This document shows positions 46,176-54,220 of a stretch of 64,000 nucleotides of DNA, in pieces. The stretch is from JAPOUP01 sp965221405 (lineage in GTDB: Bacteria > Pseudomonadota > Alphaproteobacteria > Rhodobacterales > Rhodobacteraceae). The stretch spans positions 248,001 through 312,000 of the forward strand of contig CBDCSE010000001.1 in assembly GCA_965221405.1 (NCBI GenBank), read 5' to 3'. The translations under genes were made by a program, and so were the position numbers. The number at the start of each line of letters is the position of its first letter. The stretch's first letter is position 1. The notes below the pieces were generated by a model. The model saw only the letters and a program-made list of their open reading frames with translations. It was not told the origin of the DNA and made no database searches.

Positions 46176-46411
46176 TCCCATGGTGGGTTCCGGTACCGGA
46201 TGCCAGGTATTTCGTGACCGATCGCTTGGCTTATAAGGGGCCTTATACCAGTTGACAAAATGAACATGATGTCTTTACTGGGAAGATAAAACCCCCGTTC
46301 CACAGTGAAGTGCAACACCCTATGTGGGTGAATTGTGGTCGTATCGACGCATGATGTTGCGAATCGGCCGGATGGCGGCGACAGTCCCTTCGTTGCGAGA
46401 AGGAGACTGTC

Positions 46412-47371
46412 ATGCCCGAGGGCCAGCGCCACCTGACCCATACCGGGAGATCCCGGATCCACGCCCTGATGAAAAGCGGGCTTTCGAACGCGGCGATCGC
46501 CCGCCGGCCGGGGCGCAGTCCGTCATCGGTCCCGCGCGGGATCCGGCGCAACGGCGGGGCCCGCGGCCAGCGGCACGCCCAGGCGCAGCGGAGGTCCGAG
46601 GCGCGGCGCCGCGCCGCCCCGTCGGTGCCCAGCAGGATGACGCCGGAGCCGGTGGCGCTGGTGGAGGGTAGGCTGGCCGAGGGATGGAGCCCGGAGCAGG
46701 TCTCCGGGCGGCTGCGCCTGGAGGGCCATCCGGTGGCGGGGCGCCAGTGGACATGCCGGCACGTCCACGCCGACCGCAGGGCCGGGGGCGGGCTGTGGCG
46801 GCACCTGCGGCGCCGGGCAAGGAGGCCGGACCGCAGGGGCGGGGCCCACGCGGGCCGGGGCCACATCCCGGGCCGGGTGGACATCCCGGAGCGCCCGGCG
46901 CCGGGGGAGGCGAAGGCGCGGGTCGGCGACTGGGAGGCCGACACGATCGTGGGCGCGGGCACCGGCGGCGCCGTGGTGTCGCTGGTGGACAGGGCGAGGA
47001 GATACACGCTCCTGCGGAGGCCCGGCAGCAGGACGGCGGCGGCGGTCGGCGCGGCCATGACGCGCATGCCGGGATCCCTCCCCGTCCACACGGTCACGGC
47101 CGACAACGGCAGGGAGTTCGCGGACCACGCCCGTGTTGCCGGGACGCCCGGCGCGGGGTTCCTGTTCGCCCGCCCCTACCACTCGTGGGAACGGGGCCCG
47201 ACCGGGCACACCAACGGCCTCGTGCGCGGATACCTGCCCAAGGGCACGGACCTGCGCAGGGTGACGGACGCCGAGGTCAGGGCCGTCCAGGACCGCACGG
47301 ACGCGCGTCCGCGCAGGGTCCTGGCCTGCCTGACGCCGGCGGAGGCGTTCCTGAGGGCGCGGCCTCCCTGA
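46412..47371 (+). CDS. IS30 family transposase, probably inactive
   Basis: A 319-residue IS30-type transposase: the N-terminal helix-turn-helix (RSRIHALMKSGLSNAAIARR), then VGDWEADTIVG with the first catalytic Asp, TVTADNGREFADH with the second, and a SWERGPTGHTNGLVRGYLPKGTDL end. In active IS30 enzymes that last region reads N-E-N-T-N-G and supplies the catalytic Glu; here it is T-G-H-T-N-G, so the third acidic residue appears lost. The frame is uninterrupted. A truncated relative lies at 29.4 kb. Confidence 0.8.
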   Translation: MPEGQRHLTHTGRSRIHALMKSGLSNAAIARRPGRSPSSVPRGIRRNGGARGQRHAQAQRRSEARRRAAPSVPSRMTPEPVALVEGRLAEGWSPEQVSGRLRLEGHPVAGRQWTCRHVHADRRAGGGLWRHLRRRARRPDRRGGAHAGRGHIPGRVDIPERPAPGEAKARVGDWEADTIVGAGTGGAVVSLVDRARRYTLLRRPGSRTAAAVGAAMTRMPGSLPVHTVTADNGREFADHARVAGTPGAGFLFARPYHSWERGPTGHTNGLVRGYLPKGTDLRRVTDAEVRAVQDRTDARPRRVLACLTPAEAFLRARPP

Positions 47372-47411
47372 CCGGCGCCGCCCCGTCTCGGGGGGGCACG
47401 GACAGGACTTT

Positions 47412-47610
47412 CCGGGCGCACCGGGGTCACCGCCGGGCGACGCCCCCGGTGCGCCCCGGCGGACGCGTCACGCCCGGCGCCGGGCCTTGCGCTGCCCGGA
47501 GGGCGGCGCTACGCTCCGATTCGAAGGGACCGAGCCGTTCCCGTGTGGAATCCGGGGGTTGGAGGGCCCGGCGTTGCGCTTCGGAGTGGCGCCGGGGAAA
47601 CATATACTCG
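47412..47610. repeat. IS30-distal palindromes and repeat shared with 29.1-29.3 kb
   Basis: A strong stem (arms GGGCGCACCGGGG at 47414 and CCCCGGTGCGCCC at 47444) lies 40 bases after the transposase stop and may terminate it. The following segment 47505-47600 matches the inverse of 29130-29300. It is cut on the right by the IS630 copy that starts with ATTAATTCGCCCTTAAGGG. Confidence 0.55.
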
Positions 47611-47614
47611 GAAT

Positions 47615-48800
47615 CATTAATTCGCCCTTAAGGGCTGGCATGGTTCGCGGAACGGCCTGGATACCCGGAAAACGGGCGGAAAAAACGGCATACAGGAAGC
47701 GGCATGATGTCCGGGACAGGCTGCATCCCCAGCGCCGGGGAGCGCGATGCGCTTCCGGCGGTAATGCGCGGACGCGGGGCCGGGGCGCCGAAGTGCGGCG
47801 CGCGGACGCGCCGGTGGCGCCCGGTGACGGCAGGAGCGTCCGCCAGGTCTGCCGGTTCCTCCATCTGGACCCCGACACGGTGCGCGGCTGGCCGCCCGGG
47901 TTCCGCCGGACCGGCCTGGCCCCGGTGGACCCCGCGGCGTATCCGGAGCGTGAGGGAAAGCCGGCGCGGGCCCGGGAGGCCTCGCTCCGGGAGACGCCGC
48001 CGGCCAGCCCGCCGCGCGGCACCAACGGGGTACGGGACATCATCCCGCCGGGCTTCGGCCAGGAGTACACCCGCGGCGGCGCCATAGGGCCGATGCACCG
48101 GCCGGGATTCGAATATGTGAAGCCGAAACCGCTTCCGCGCCGACAGGGCGGGGCGGGAGGCCTTCATGCGGAAGTGCGGACGGACGGTGCGGGACGCGCC
48201 GCCCGACGGGGCGGCCGTCCTCCCCGACGCGGCGCATCCCGAATGGCGGAGCCGTCCGGCCCACGGCCGGGTCCTCCGCGGGGACGGGCCCGCGGTCAGG
48301 TCCACCACGGGACGGCGGCGCCGGACCCGCACGGGGCGCCGGATCCGGGGACGGTGGAGCCCGCGACGGGCGGGGGCGGGCGGACCGGCGCCACCACGAC
48401 CCCGCGGCTTCCCGGGAACCGGAGCGCGCCCGTCCCGGCGGCGCGGCGGTCCACGTCCTGCCGGACAGCGCCCGCCACCGTCACGCGAGGGCGCCGGACC
48501 CTTCCTGGAGCGGCCGGGATGCCGCGTCCGGCCGCGCTTCCCGCCGCCCCACGCCCCGCACCCGACCCCGCCGGGCGCCTGTGGGGGGTCATGCACCGAC
48601 ACGTGAGGCGTGACCGGTTCCACGCGGACCCGCGCCGGCTCACCGGGGCGATCCTCAGGTTCCCCGACGGGACCCCTCCCCGTGAACGGGAGGCCATCGC
48701 GGAATCCGTCACCGGCGGTTTCCGGGTGGTCACCCATGACGGACACCGCATGGCCGGATAGCGGATCCGGCCATGCGGCGGAGGGCGAACCGGGCCCGGA
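47615..48800 (+). mobile_element. IS630 subtype A, copy 2 (degenerate)
   Basis: The left end ATTAATTCGCCCTTAAGGG is identical to the outer end of copy 1. The transposase can be followed in shifted frames: SVRQVCRFLHLDPDTVRGW, GTNGVRDIIPPGFGQEYTRGG, then GVMHRHVRRDRFHADPRRLTGAILRF to the stop near 48761. The sequence is even more GC-rich than copy 1 and has many replacements of conserved residues. The right end has the CATGGCCGGATAGCGGATCCGG palindrome present at the end of copy 1. Confidence 0.68.
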
Positions 48801-48897
48801 AGTACGGTCCAGTTCAGTTCAGCGAGTATAAATCCGGGAGATTTTGCGTAATCGGGCCGGGTTCCGGGCTCTGGGTGTGGGGCGCTGGATTGGTTTT

Positions 48898-49164
48898 TCA
48901 GCCGAGCCACAGCCCCAGGATGGCCACCGCAAGGCCGATCATCCCGGCGATGGCCAGGATCAACCGGGTTTCACGGTGCGCGACTTCCTTGTCGCGGTTT
49001 GCATTCTCTGTCCGGAGATCCGCCATATCGGTTCGAAAGCGTTCCATTGTCGCATTCAGCCGTTCCTGGGCACTGGCGTTTTCCGCGTTCAAGGTCTTCA
49101 TGCGTTCCTCCAGGACGGCGAGCCGTTTATCAAATTCATGAGAGGGATCGGGATTTCCATCCAT
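48898..49164 (-). CDS. small coiled-coil protein with C-terminal membrane helix
   Basis: An 88-residue product (MDGNPDPSHEFDKRLAVLEERM) with an uninterrupted heptad region up to about residue 65, then a hydrophobic helix LILAIAGMIGLAVAILGLWL at the end. It has the same plan as the 30.2-kb protein, and its FDKRLAVLEERMKTL is similar to SERLAVLKERMNTM at 58.6 kb. It sits between two IS630 copies. Similar small tail-anchored coiled-coil proteins are common in phage and plasmid DNA; function unknown. Confidence 0.62.
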   Translation of the reverse strand: MDGNPDPSHEFDKRLAVLEERMKTLNAENASAQERLNATMERFRTDMADLRTENANRDKEVAHRETRLILAIAGMIGLAVAILGLWLG

Positions 49165-49329
49165 TGTCTCACCCTAGGTTGTTTCCGGTACAGCGTCAAC
49201 GCCGCGGACAGCCTGCTCCCCAGTCCTGTTCCGGAAAAGAGGCTGCATGGGAATCCGAAGGAAAGGAACGGTTTTTGGCGCACCGCGTCAAAAACCGTGT
49301 TTGGCACGATTATGGAAGTTTTTGTTGAC

Positions 49330-49765
49330 AAAAAACTTCCAACTTATATGCTAACGGCACGTCCCCTGTCAAAACTTTCAAAATCCCGGTCAGAACAGAA
49401 TACAGGCGATGGCATGTCCGGAAGCACCCTGACACCGGAGCGGCGCGGAGCGCTGCTGGCGGTCATGCGCGGACGCAGGGCCAGGGCGCCGAGGTGCGGC
49501 GCGCGAACGCGCTGGTGGCCCTCGATGACGGGAAGAGCGTCCGCCAGGTCCGCGGGTTCCTCCATCCCGGTCCCGACACGGTGCGCGGCTGGCCGCCCGG
49601 GTTCCGCCGGACCGGCCTGGCTTCGGTGGATCCGGCGGCGTATCCGGAGCGTGAGGGCAAGCTGACGCGGGCCCGGGAGGCGTCGCCCGGTTCCCCCTGC
49701 CGCAGGCCAGGGCCAGGCGGTCGGTCCACGCTTCCCGGGCGAGCCCGGCATGCTGGGAACCGGAT
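49330..49765 (+). pseudogene. IS630 subtype A, copy 3 (5' fragment)
   Basis: A transposase N-terminus similar to copies 1 and 2: a start with MSGSTLTPERRGALLAVM in one frame, then RRANALVALDDGKSVRQV and DPAAYPEREGKLTRAREA in the next frame. Sense ends after about 110 codons at 49.7 kb, before any catalytic residue. Only the beginning of the element remains. Confidence 0.62.
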
Positions 49766-49839
49766 GCCCTGATGCGGACACGTCCGGCTCTGTGGGGGGA
49801 GGGCCCGGCAATGACCCCTCCTACCCGACCCCCTTCAGC

Positions 49840-49872
49840 CTACCACAGAAAGATCCGTAGGGAAACCACGGC
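49840..49872 (+). repeat. 33-bp direct repeat, left copy
   Basis: Reads CTACCACAGAAAGATCC and continues to ACGGC; 30 of 33 bases match the copy at 51593-51625 in the same orientation. The dnaA fragment and the MNT-HEPN gene lie between the two copies. Confidence 0.8.
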
Positions 49873-50120
49873 ACCGCGCTCGCGCGGGCGTGTACCCGCA
49901 TCGGCACCCAGAGCGTGACCGTGACGCGTGCCAGCTCCTGGATCTTGATCGGCGCGATCCAGGACGTGAAGGCGTCCGCTCCGACCGCGTCCTTGATGCT
50001 CTCGCGCACGGTGCCCCAGACCACCTCGCAGAAGCGCAGCTCCGTCGGATGCGCCGCGTCATAGGCCGCGGTGAGGATCTCCGCCTCGGGCGCCCCGGTC
50101 GTGACCGTCCGATCCCTCAA
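49842..50120 (-). pseudogene. DnaA N-terminal domain fragment
   Basis: A 99-codon frame whose middle (WGTVRESIKDAVGADAFTSW then IAPIKIQELARVTVTLWVP) matches domain I of the replication initiator DnaA, including the FxSWIxPL-like signature and the following strand. An alphaproteobacterial-style leader of about 30 residues precedes it. The AAA+ and DNA-binding domains are absent; the frame runs into a 33-bp repeat and stops. It is therefore a displaced 5' piece of dnaA rather than the functional gene. No DnaA-box cluster was noticed around it. Confidence 0.62.
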
Positions 50121-50194
50121 AACCCCTGAGAGGGAGTCGCCTCCGGTAGAGGGCGAAAACGTACGCTAAGCTCTTGAAGCCATCGTTTTTCTCC

Positions 50195-51349
50195 TTACGG
50201 ATCAAACGGCGACGGGATCGGGGTGTCGGTGTCCAGCGCGAACGGATTGCGGTTGTCGGGGTCCGCCGCGAACCCCCGCGCGGCGACCCGGTCGGTGATT
50301 GGAGGGGATATCATGGTCTCCAAGGGTTGGCAGTGCGCGAGAAACGATTTCACCCCAGGATCGGGTGGATACTCCGCTGTTTTTGGTGTATCGGCTCGCG
50401 CCATCACACCGGTTGCGTTGGCTTGCAGGGACTGGATGTTGGCGTGGATGGCACGCCCGGCTTTCGCAAGAGCAAATTGGTGCGGGTCATCGCCCAAACA
50501 CGCCGTCCCCAGTCCCATCGTGGCGGGCGCGTCGTGGGGATAGAGCGCACTCTCCACTTCATCGACCAACAGCCGGAAGGTTTTGGAGAGTCGCGCGGCC
50601 GCGTGCGTGATATCCTCCGCAGTCAGCCGGTAATCACCATACCCCGCCTGATGATCGCGGGATGAATCGCCATTCAGCGTCGTGATCCGGTCGGCGAGCG
50701 CGCTCCAGTCGTGCCCGGCGACGTCATCGGGACGATGGTCGCGCATCTGCGCCGCCAACCGCTCCAGATCATGGGTCCGCGCCGGGGGGACCCGGCGGCG
50801 CTTCAGCATCGTCTTGACGAGATGTTCCGCCGACTCTTGGGAGTGGACAACAAAACTCCGACAATGCGTATCAATAAAATCATATCTCTTACGCGTCTTG
50901 CAGCGTTCGATTTCATTCAGCGCGCTCGTCATATGATTCAGACTCGTTGTGATGCCCAATCCCCATTCCTTTGGGAGGATGAGCGGGGTCGATGCGGGGT
51001 TCTTCGGTGTCGTGCTCCCATCTCCGATAAGGGGGATGCCATCCTGGCCAATCTGCTGCGCGATGCGTCCGAAGGCGTATCGGTCGCGCGCGAGGAGCGC
51101 GGGGGTCAGCGTGAGGACGTCCAGGTTGGTATAGGCATCAAAGGGGGGCGGGGACCGGTCGCGCTTGTAATGGATCACACGGTCGATTGCGGGGTCCTCC
51201 ACAACAACGGCGATATCCCAGTCACTGTCGGGCCGCGCGGTGCCTTTTGCGCGCGAGCCAAACAGCAGGATGGCGCGCACATCCGGCCACGTCCGGACTG
51301 CACGCTCACAGAGCGTGGTGAGCTGCTGACGGGAGGTGATGTGCGCCAT
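50195..51349 (-). CDS. fused MNT nucleotidyltransferase-HEPN protein
   Basis: A 384-residue protein with two domains that normally form a two-gene toxin-antitoxin pair. Residues 20-110: minimal nucleotidyltransferase (MNT) with LLFGSRAKGTARPDSDWDI, carrying the GS and D-x-D catalytic motifs. Residues 165-235: HEPN-like helices with SAEHLVKTMLKRRRVPPARTHDLERLA, and an RSFVVH segment compatible with the RX4H RNase motif. About 150 further residues have no known domain and end in a Pro/Asp-rich tail. Start ATG 51349 (MAHITSR) puts the MNT motif at the normal distance; the upstream ATG at 51451 adds 34 residues. It is flanked by 33-bp direct repeats. Confidence 0.75.
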   Translation of the reverse strand: MAHITSRQQLTTLCERAVRTWPDVRAILLFGSRAKGTARPDSDWDIAVVVEDPAIDRVIHYKRDRSPPPFDAYTNLDVLTLTPALLARDRYAFGRIAQQIGQDGIPLIGDGSTTPKNPASTPLILPKEWGLGITTSLNHMTSALNEIERCKTRKRYDFIDTHCRSFVVHSQESAEHLVKTMLKRRRVPPARTHDLERLAAQMRDHRPDDVAGHDWSALADRITTLNGDSSRDHQAGYGDYRLTAEDITHAAARLSKTFRLLVDEVESALYPHDAPATMGLGTACLGDDPHQFALAKAGRAIHANIQSLQANATGVMARADTPKTAEYPPDPGVKSFLAHCQPLETMISPPITDRVAARGFAADPDNRNPFALDTDTPIPSPFDP

Positions 51350-51763
51350 GCGCTTTCTCCTGGTCGCCGATTGCTCCTCTCCGATCACACCCGTGTCGGT
51401 TCGATAGAGAGGCGAATCCAGAGATAGGACAAAATGATAACGATCCCACACGCCGCGCTCACCGCCTAAGAGATCCGCGGCGCCCCGGTTACCCAGTCAA
51501 AGCCCTTATCCTTGATTTCCATGGCTCATCTCCAGCGCATCACTCATGGACATTTTAGCCGAAACTGGACGCCATCTACAACGTGACGTCGCCTACTACA
51601 GAAAGATCCGTAGGGACATCACGGCCCCCGGCATCGGCGGATGTGAGCCCCTCGGCGGTGCGACTCCCCGCCGGACGATCCGGTGCGTATATAATCTCCC
51701 TATAATAGGGCACACACGTGTGGCGGCGGCGTGGCGGATTCCTGACCAATAGATCCGCGCCGG
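51350..51763. other. gap between MNT-HEPN and enoyl-CoA hydratase genes
   Basis: Contains the right copy of the 33-bp direct repeat but no recognisable gene. The interval before 51450 should hold the MNT-HEPN promoter. Confidence 0.35.
51593..51625 (+). repeat. 33-bp direct repeat, right copy
   Basis: Matches 49840-49872 at 30 of 33 positions in the same orientation. The two copies bracket about 1.7 kb. Confidence 0.8.
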
Positions 51764-52546
51764 TCAGTCCCAGTCCGGCTTCCGTTTTTCCATGAAAGCC
51801 GAGATTCCTTCCACCGCGTCGCGATCCATCATGTTTCGCACCATTGCATTGCCGGTATGTTCATAAGCCGCCTCAAGGGGTATCTCGATCTGTTCGTGGA
51901 AAGCCCGCTTGCCGATCTTCAGGGCCGAAGACGACTTTCCCGCGATCAGATTGGCGAGCGCATTGGTCTCACCCGCCAGAGATTCCGGGGGTACGGCCCT
52001 GTTAATCAATCCAATTTCAGAGGCGCGGTGAGCGTTTATGAACTGTCCGGTTGAAAGCATCTCGAACGCCTGCTTGCGGGGAACGTTACGCGAAAGGGCT
52101 ACCATCGGTGTCGAGCAGAACAGGCCGATGTTGACGCCGTTGACGCCGAATCTGGCATTCTCCGCCGCTAACGCAAGATCGCAGCTTGCCACCAGTTGAC
52201 ACCCGGCCGCGGTGGCGACGCCATGGACCTCGGCAATGACGATTTGGGGAAGGCGCGGAATCGCCTGCATTACGGCGGCGCAGCGCGTGAACAGATCAGC
52301 GAAATATTCCGCCCCGCCGTCCTTGGCCGCACGGCCCGCGGTCATCTCTTTTAGGTCATGCCCGGCGCAAAATGCCTTGCCCGCTCCTTTGAGAACGATG
52401 ACGCGGATGTCGATGTCCGCGGACAGGGCATCGAACGCGGAACGAAGCGCCGCGATCATCGCGTCGCTCAATGCGTTGAGGTTCTCGGGTGAATTTAGCG
52501 TCAGATGCGCCACGGCCCCGAAGTCGGTTCGCTCCAGCAATGACAT
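51764..52546 (-). CDS. enoyl-CoA hydratase/isomerase family protein
   Basis: Crotonase-fold enzyme. Oxyanion-hole segments are visible: VIVLKGAGKAFCAGHDLKEM and the later QIVIAEVHGVATAAGCQLVASCDLA. The acidic residues used by true hydratases (Glu in the second helix pair) cannot be assigned with certainty, so an isomerase or other CoA activity is possible. Start ATG 52546 gives 260 residues; ATG 52570 adds eight. In alphaproteobacteria this gene is regularly divergent from a PaaI thioesterase next to rplM-rpsI, as here. Confidence 0.87.
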   Translation of the reverse strand: MSLLERTDFGAVAHLTLNSPENLNALSDAMIAALRSAFDALSADIDIRVIVLKGAGKAFCAGHDLKEMTAGRAAKDGGAEYFADLFTRCAAVMQAIPRLPQIVIAEVHGVATAAGCQLVASCDLALAAENARFGVNGVNIGLFCSTPMVALSRNVPRKQAFEMLSTGQFINAHRASEIGLINRAVPPESLAGETNALANLIAGKSSSALKIGKRAFHEQIEIPLEAAYEHTGNAMVRNMMDRDAVEGISAFMEKRKPDWD

Positions 52547-52602
52547 CTTGTCCTCCGTTCGATATATCATCAGTTTTAAGGCATTGGATTGATGGTGAAA
52601 GC

Positions 52603-53052
52603 ATGCAGCTCAGAATGGACCTTTATGATCTTACCCAATTCATGTCTGATCACTTCCCGCAGGTGGCGAGGGAATACACCATTGAAAAGGTCACTACGGA
52701 TATTCTGGTCGTTCGCCTGCATATCTCTGACCGTAATCTGAGGCCGGGCGGTACGGTATCCGGACCATCCATGTTTTCGCTGGCCGACGTCGCCATATAT
52801 CTTTCTGTCCAGAGCCGGATTGGCCCTGTGGCGCTGGCGGTCACCACGAACTGCTCGATCGACTTCCTGCGCCGACCTCGTGCCGATAGGGATCTGATCG
52901 GTGAGGCTCGTCTTCTGAAGCTCGGCCGGGCGCTCGCGGTGGGGGATGTGCTTGTTTTTTCCGAGGGTGACGGCGCACCTGTCGCGCGAGCCGCCCTGAC
53001 CTATTCCATTCCACCGGGTACTCGGCGGGATTGCGCGGGGCCGGTCGGTTAG
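52603..53052 (+). CDS. PaaI-type hotdog thioesterase
   Basis: A 149-residue hotdog-fold acyl-CoA thioesterase. The family pattern is in LRPGGTVSGPSMFSLADVAIYLSV, with the catalytic Asp in the LADVA helix, then TTNCSIDFLRRP and AVGDVLVFSEG. Start ATG 52603 (MQLRMDLYD) is chosen because the earlier frame runs through the divergent gene. Substrate unknown. It is followed by a stem-loop and rplM. Confidence 0.85.
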   Translation: MQLRMDLYDLTQFMSDHFPQVAREYTIEKVTTDILVVRLHISDRNLRPGGTVSGPSMFSLADVAIYLSVQSRIGPVALAVTTNCSIDFLRRPRADRDLIGEARLLKLGRALAVGDVLVFSEGDGAPVARAALTYSIPPGTRRDCAGPVG

Positions 53053-53099
53053 ATCAGCGAGCTGGCGGGGATCCACTCGAGAGAACCTCGCGCCATAAA

Positions 53100-53121
53100 A
53101 TGGGGTAATATAATACCCCAT
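53100..53121 (+). terminator. stem-loop between the PaaI-type gene and rplM
   Basis: Arms ATGGGGTA (53100-53107) and TACCCCAT (53114-53121) pair perfectly around a 6-base loop, about 48 bases after the thioesterase stop. An AT-rich stretch follows without a long T run, so it may be a weak intrinsic terminator. It could also act as a leader structure upstream of rplM. Confidence 0.42.
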
Positions 53122-53227
53122 ATTTAACTATCTGTATCCAAATCAGGATTTTTATTTCGCCAACACTTGACTGTAACGGAAAATCACATAGAAAGCGGCT
53201 CTCCAAATTTCGATCCAGGGCAGAGAC

Positions 53228-53692
53228 ATGAAAACCTACACCGCCACTCCGGCGGACATCGACAAGAAGTGGATTGTGATCGATGCCGATGGTGTCGTGC
53301 TGGGTCGTCTGGCCGCGATTGTCGCCGGACGGCTGCGTGGCAAGCACAAACCGGGCTATACTCCACACATGGATATGGGTGACAATGTTATCGTCATCAA
53401 TGCTGGGAAGGTGCAGTTGACCGGTAACAAGCGCACCGAAAAAACCTATTGGCGCCATACCGGCTATCCGGGCGGCATCAGGTCCAGAAAGGCTGTCGAG
53501 ATTCTGGAGGGTGAACATCCGGAACGCGTTGTGACAATGGCTGTCAAGCGCATGCTTCCTGGAAACCGACTTTCGAGACGTCAGATGACCAACCTACGTG
53601 TGTACGCGGGGCCAGAGCATCCCCATGAGGCGCAGTCACCCGAGATTCTCGATGTAAAATCCATGAACAGAAAGAATGCGAGGACCGCGTAA
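53228..53692 (+). CDS. rplM: 50S ribosomal protein L13
   Basis: Early-assembly large-subunit protein. Characteristic features: MKTYTATPADIDKKWIVIDADG, LGRLAAIVAGRLRGKHKPGYTPHMD, the TEKTYWRHTGYPGG signature and AVKRMLPGNRLSRRQM. The 154-residue length is standard. The TAA stop overlaps the rpsI start by one base, so the pair is coupled. An AGGGCAGAGAC-type purine stretch lies upstream of the ATG. Confidence 0.97.
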   Translation: MKTYTATPADIDKKWIVIDADGVVLGRLAAIVAGRLRGKHKPGYTPHMDMGDNVIVINAGKVQLTGNKRTEKTYWRHTGYPGGIRSRKAVEILEGEHPERVVTMAVKRMLPGNRLSRRQMTNLRVYAGPEHPHEAQSPEILDVKSMNRKNARTA

Positions 53693-54195
53693 TGGCCGAA
53701 CAACCGGAGTCAATTCGTGATCAACTGTCCAGCGCGGCGGAAGCCGGGGAAATTGCCATGCCTCAGGAAACTTCCATATCCGAGGTGCCCGAGCCGGTTC
53801 GTGACGAGTTGGGACGGTCATATGCGACCGGCAAACGTAAGGATGCGGTTGCCCGCGTCTGGATCAAGCCGGGCTCAGGTATCGTGACGGTCAACGATAA
53901 GGAACTTTCGGTATATTTCGCACGACCCGTGCTGCAGATGATCCTGCGCCAGCCATTCTCGGTCGCCGGTGTCGAGGGATTGTTCGACGTTCGGGCCACG
54001 GTCAAGGGTGGTGGTCTGTCCGGTCAGGCAGGTGCGGTGAAGCACGGTATTTCCAAGGCGCTGCAACTCTACGATCCCTCGCTGCGGCCCGCATTGAAGG
54101 CTGCCGGTTTTCTGACACGAGACTCAAGGGTGGTCGAGCGAAAGAAGTATGGGAAGCGCAAAGCGCGCCGTAGTTTCCAGTTCTCAAAGCGCTGA
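53692..54195 (+). CDS. rpsI: 30S ribosomal protein S9
   Basis: Small-subunit protein whose C-terminal tail contacts P-site tRNA. Features: SYATGKRKDAVARVWIKPGSG, FDVRATVKGGGLSGQAGAVKHGISKAL, LTRDSRVVERKKYGKRKARRSFQFSKR. The N-terminal extension of about 35 acidic residues is typical of alphaproteobacteria, giving 167 residues. An apparently intact IS630 has inserted 26 bases beyond its stop, leaving no obvious terminator between them. Confidence 0.97.
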   Translation: MAEQPESIRDQLSSAAEAGEIAMPQETSISEVPEPVRDELGRSYATGKRKDAVARVWIKPGSGIVTVNDKELSVYFARPVLQMILRQPFSVAGVEGLFDVRATVKGGGLSGQAGAVKHGISKALQLYDPSLRPALKAAGFLTRDSRVVERKKYGKRKARRSFQFSKR

Positions 54196-54220
54196 CAACA
54201 TAGACCGGAAGGACGGATTT

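Noticed and set aside
47487..48761. 424-codon plus-strand frame as a real protein
   Set aside because: It crosses the IS30-distal repeat and a degenerate IS630 in several original frames; its length is due to high GC.
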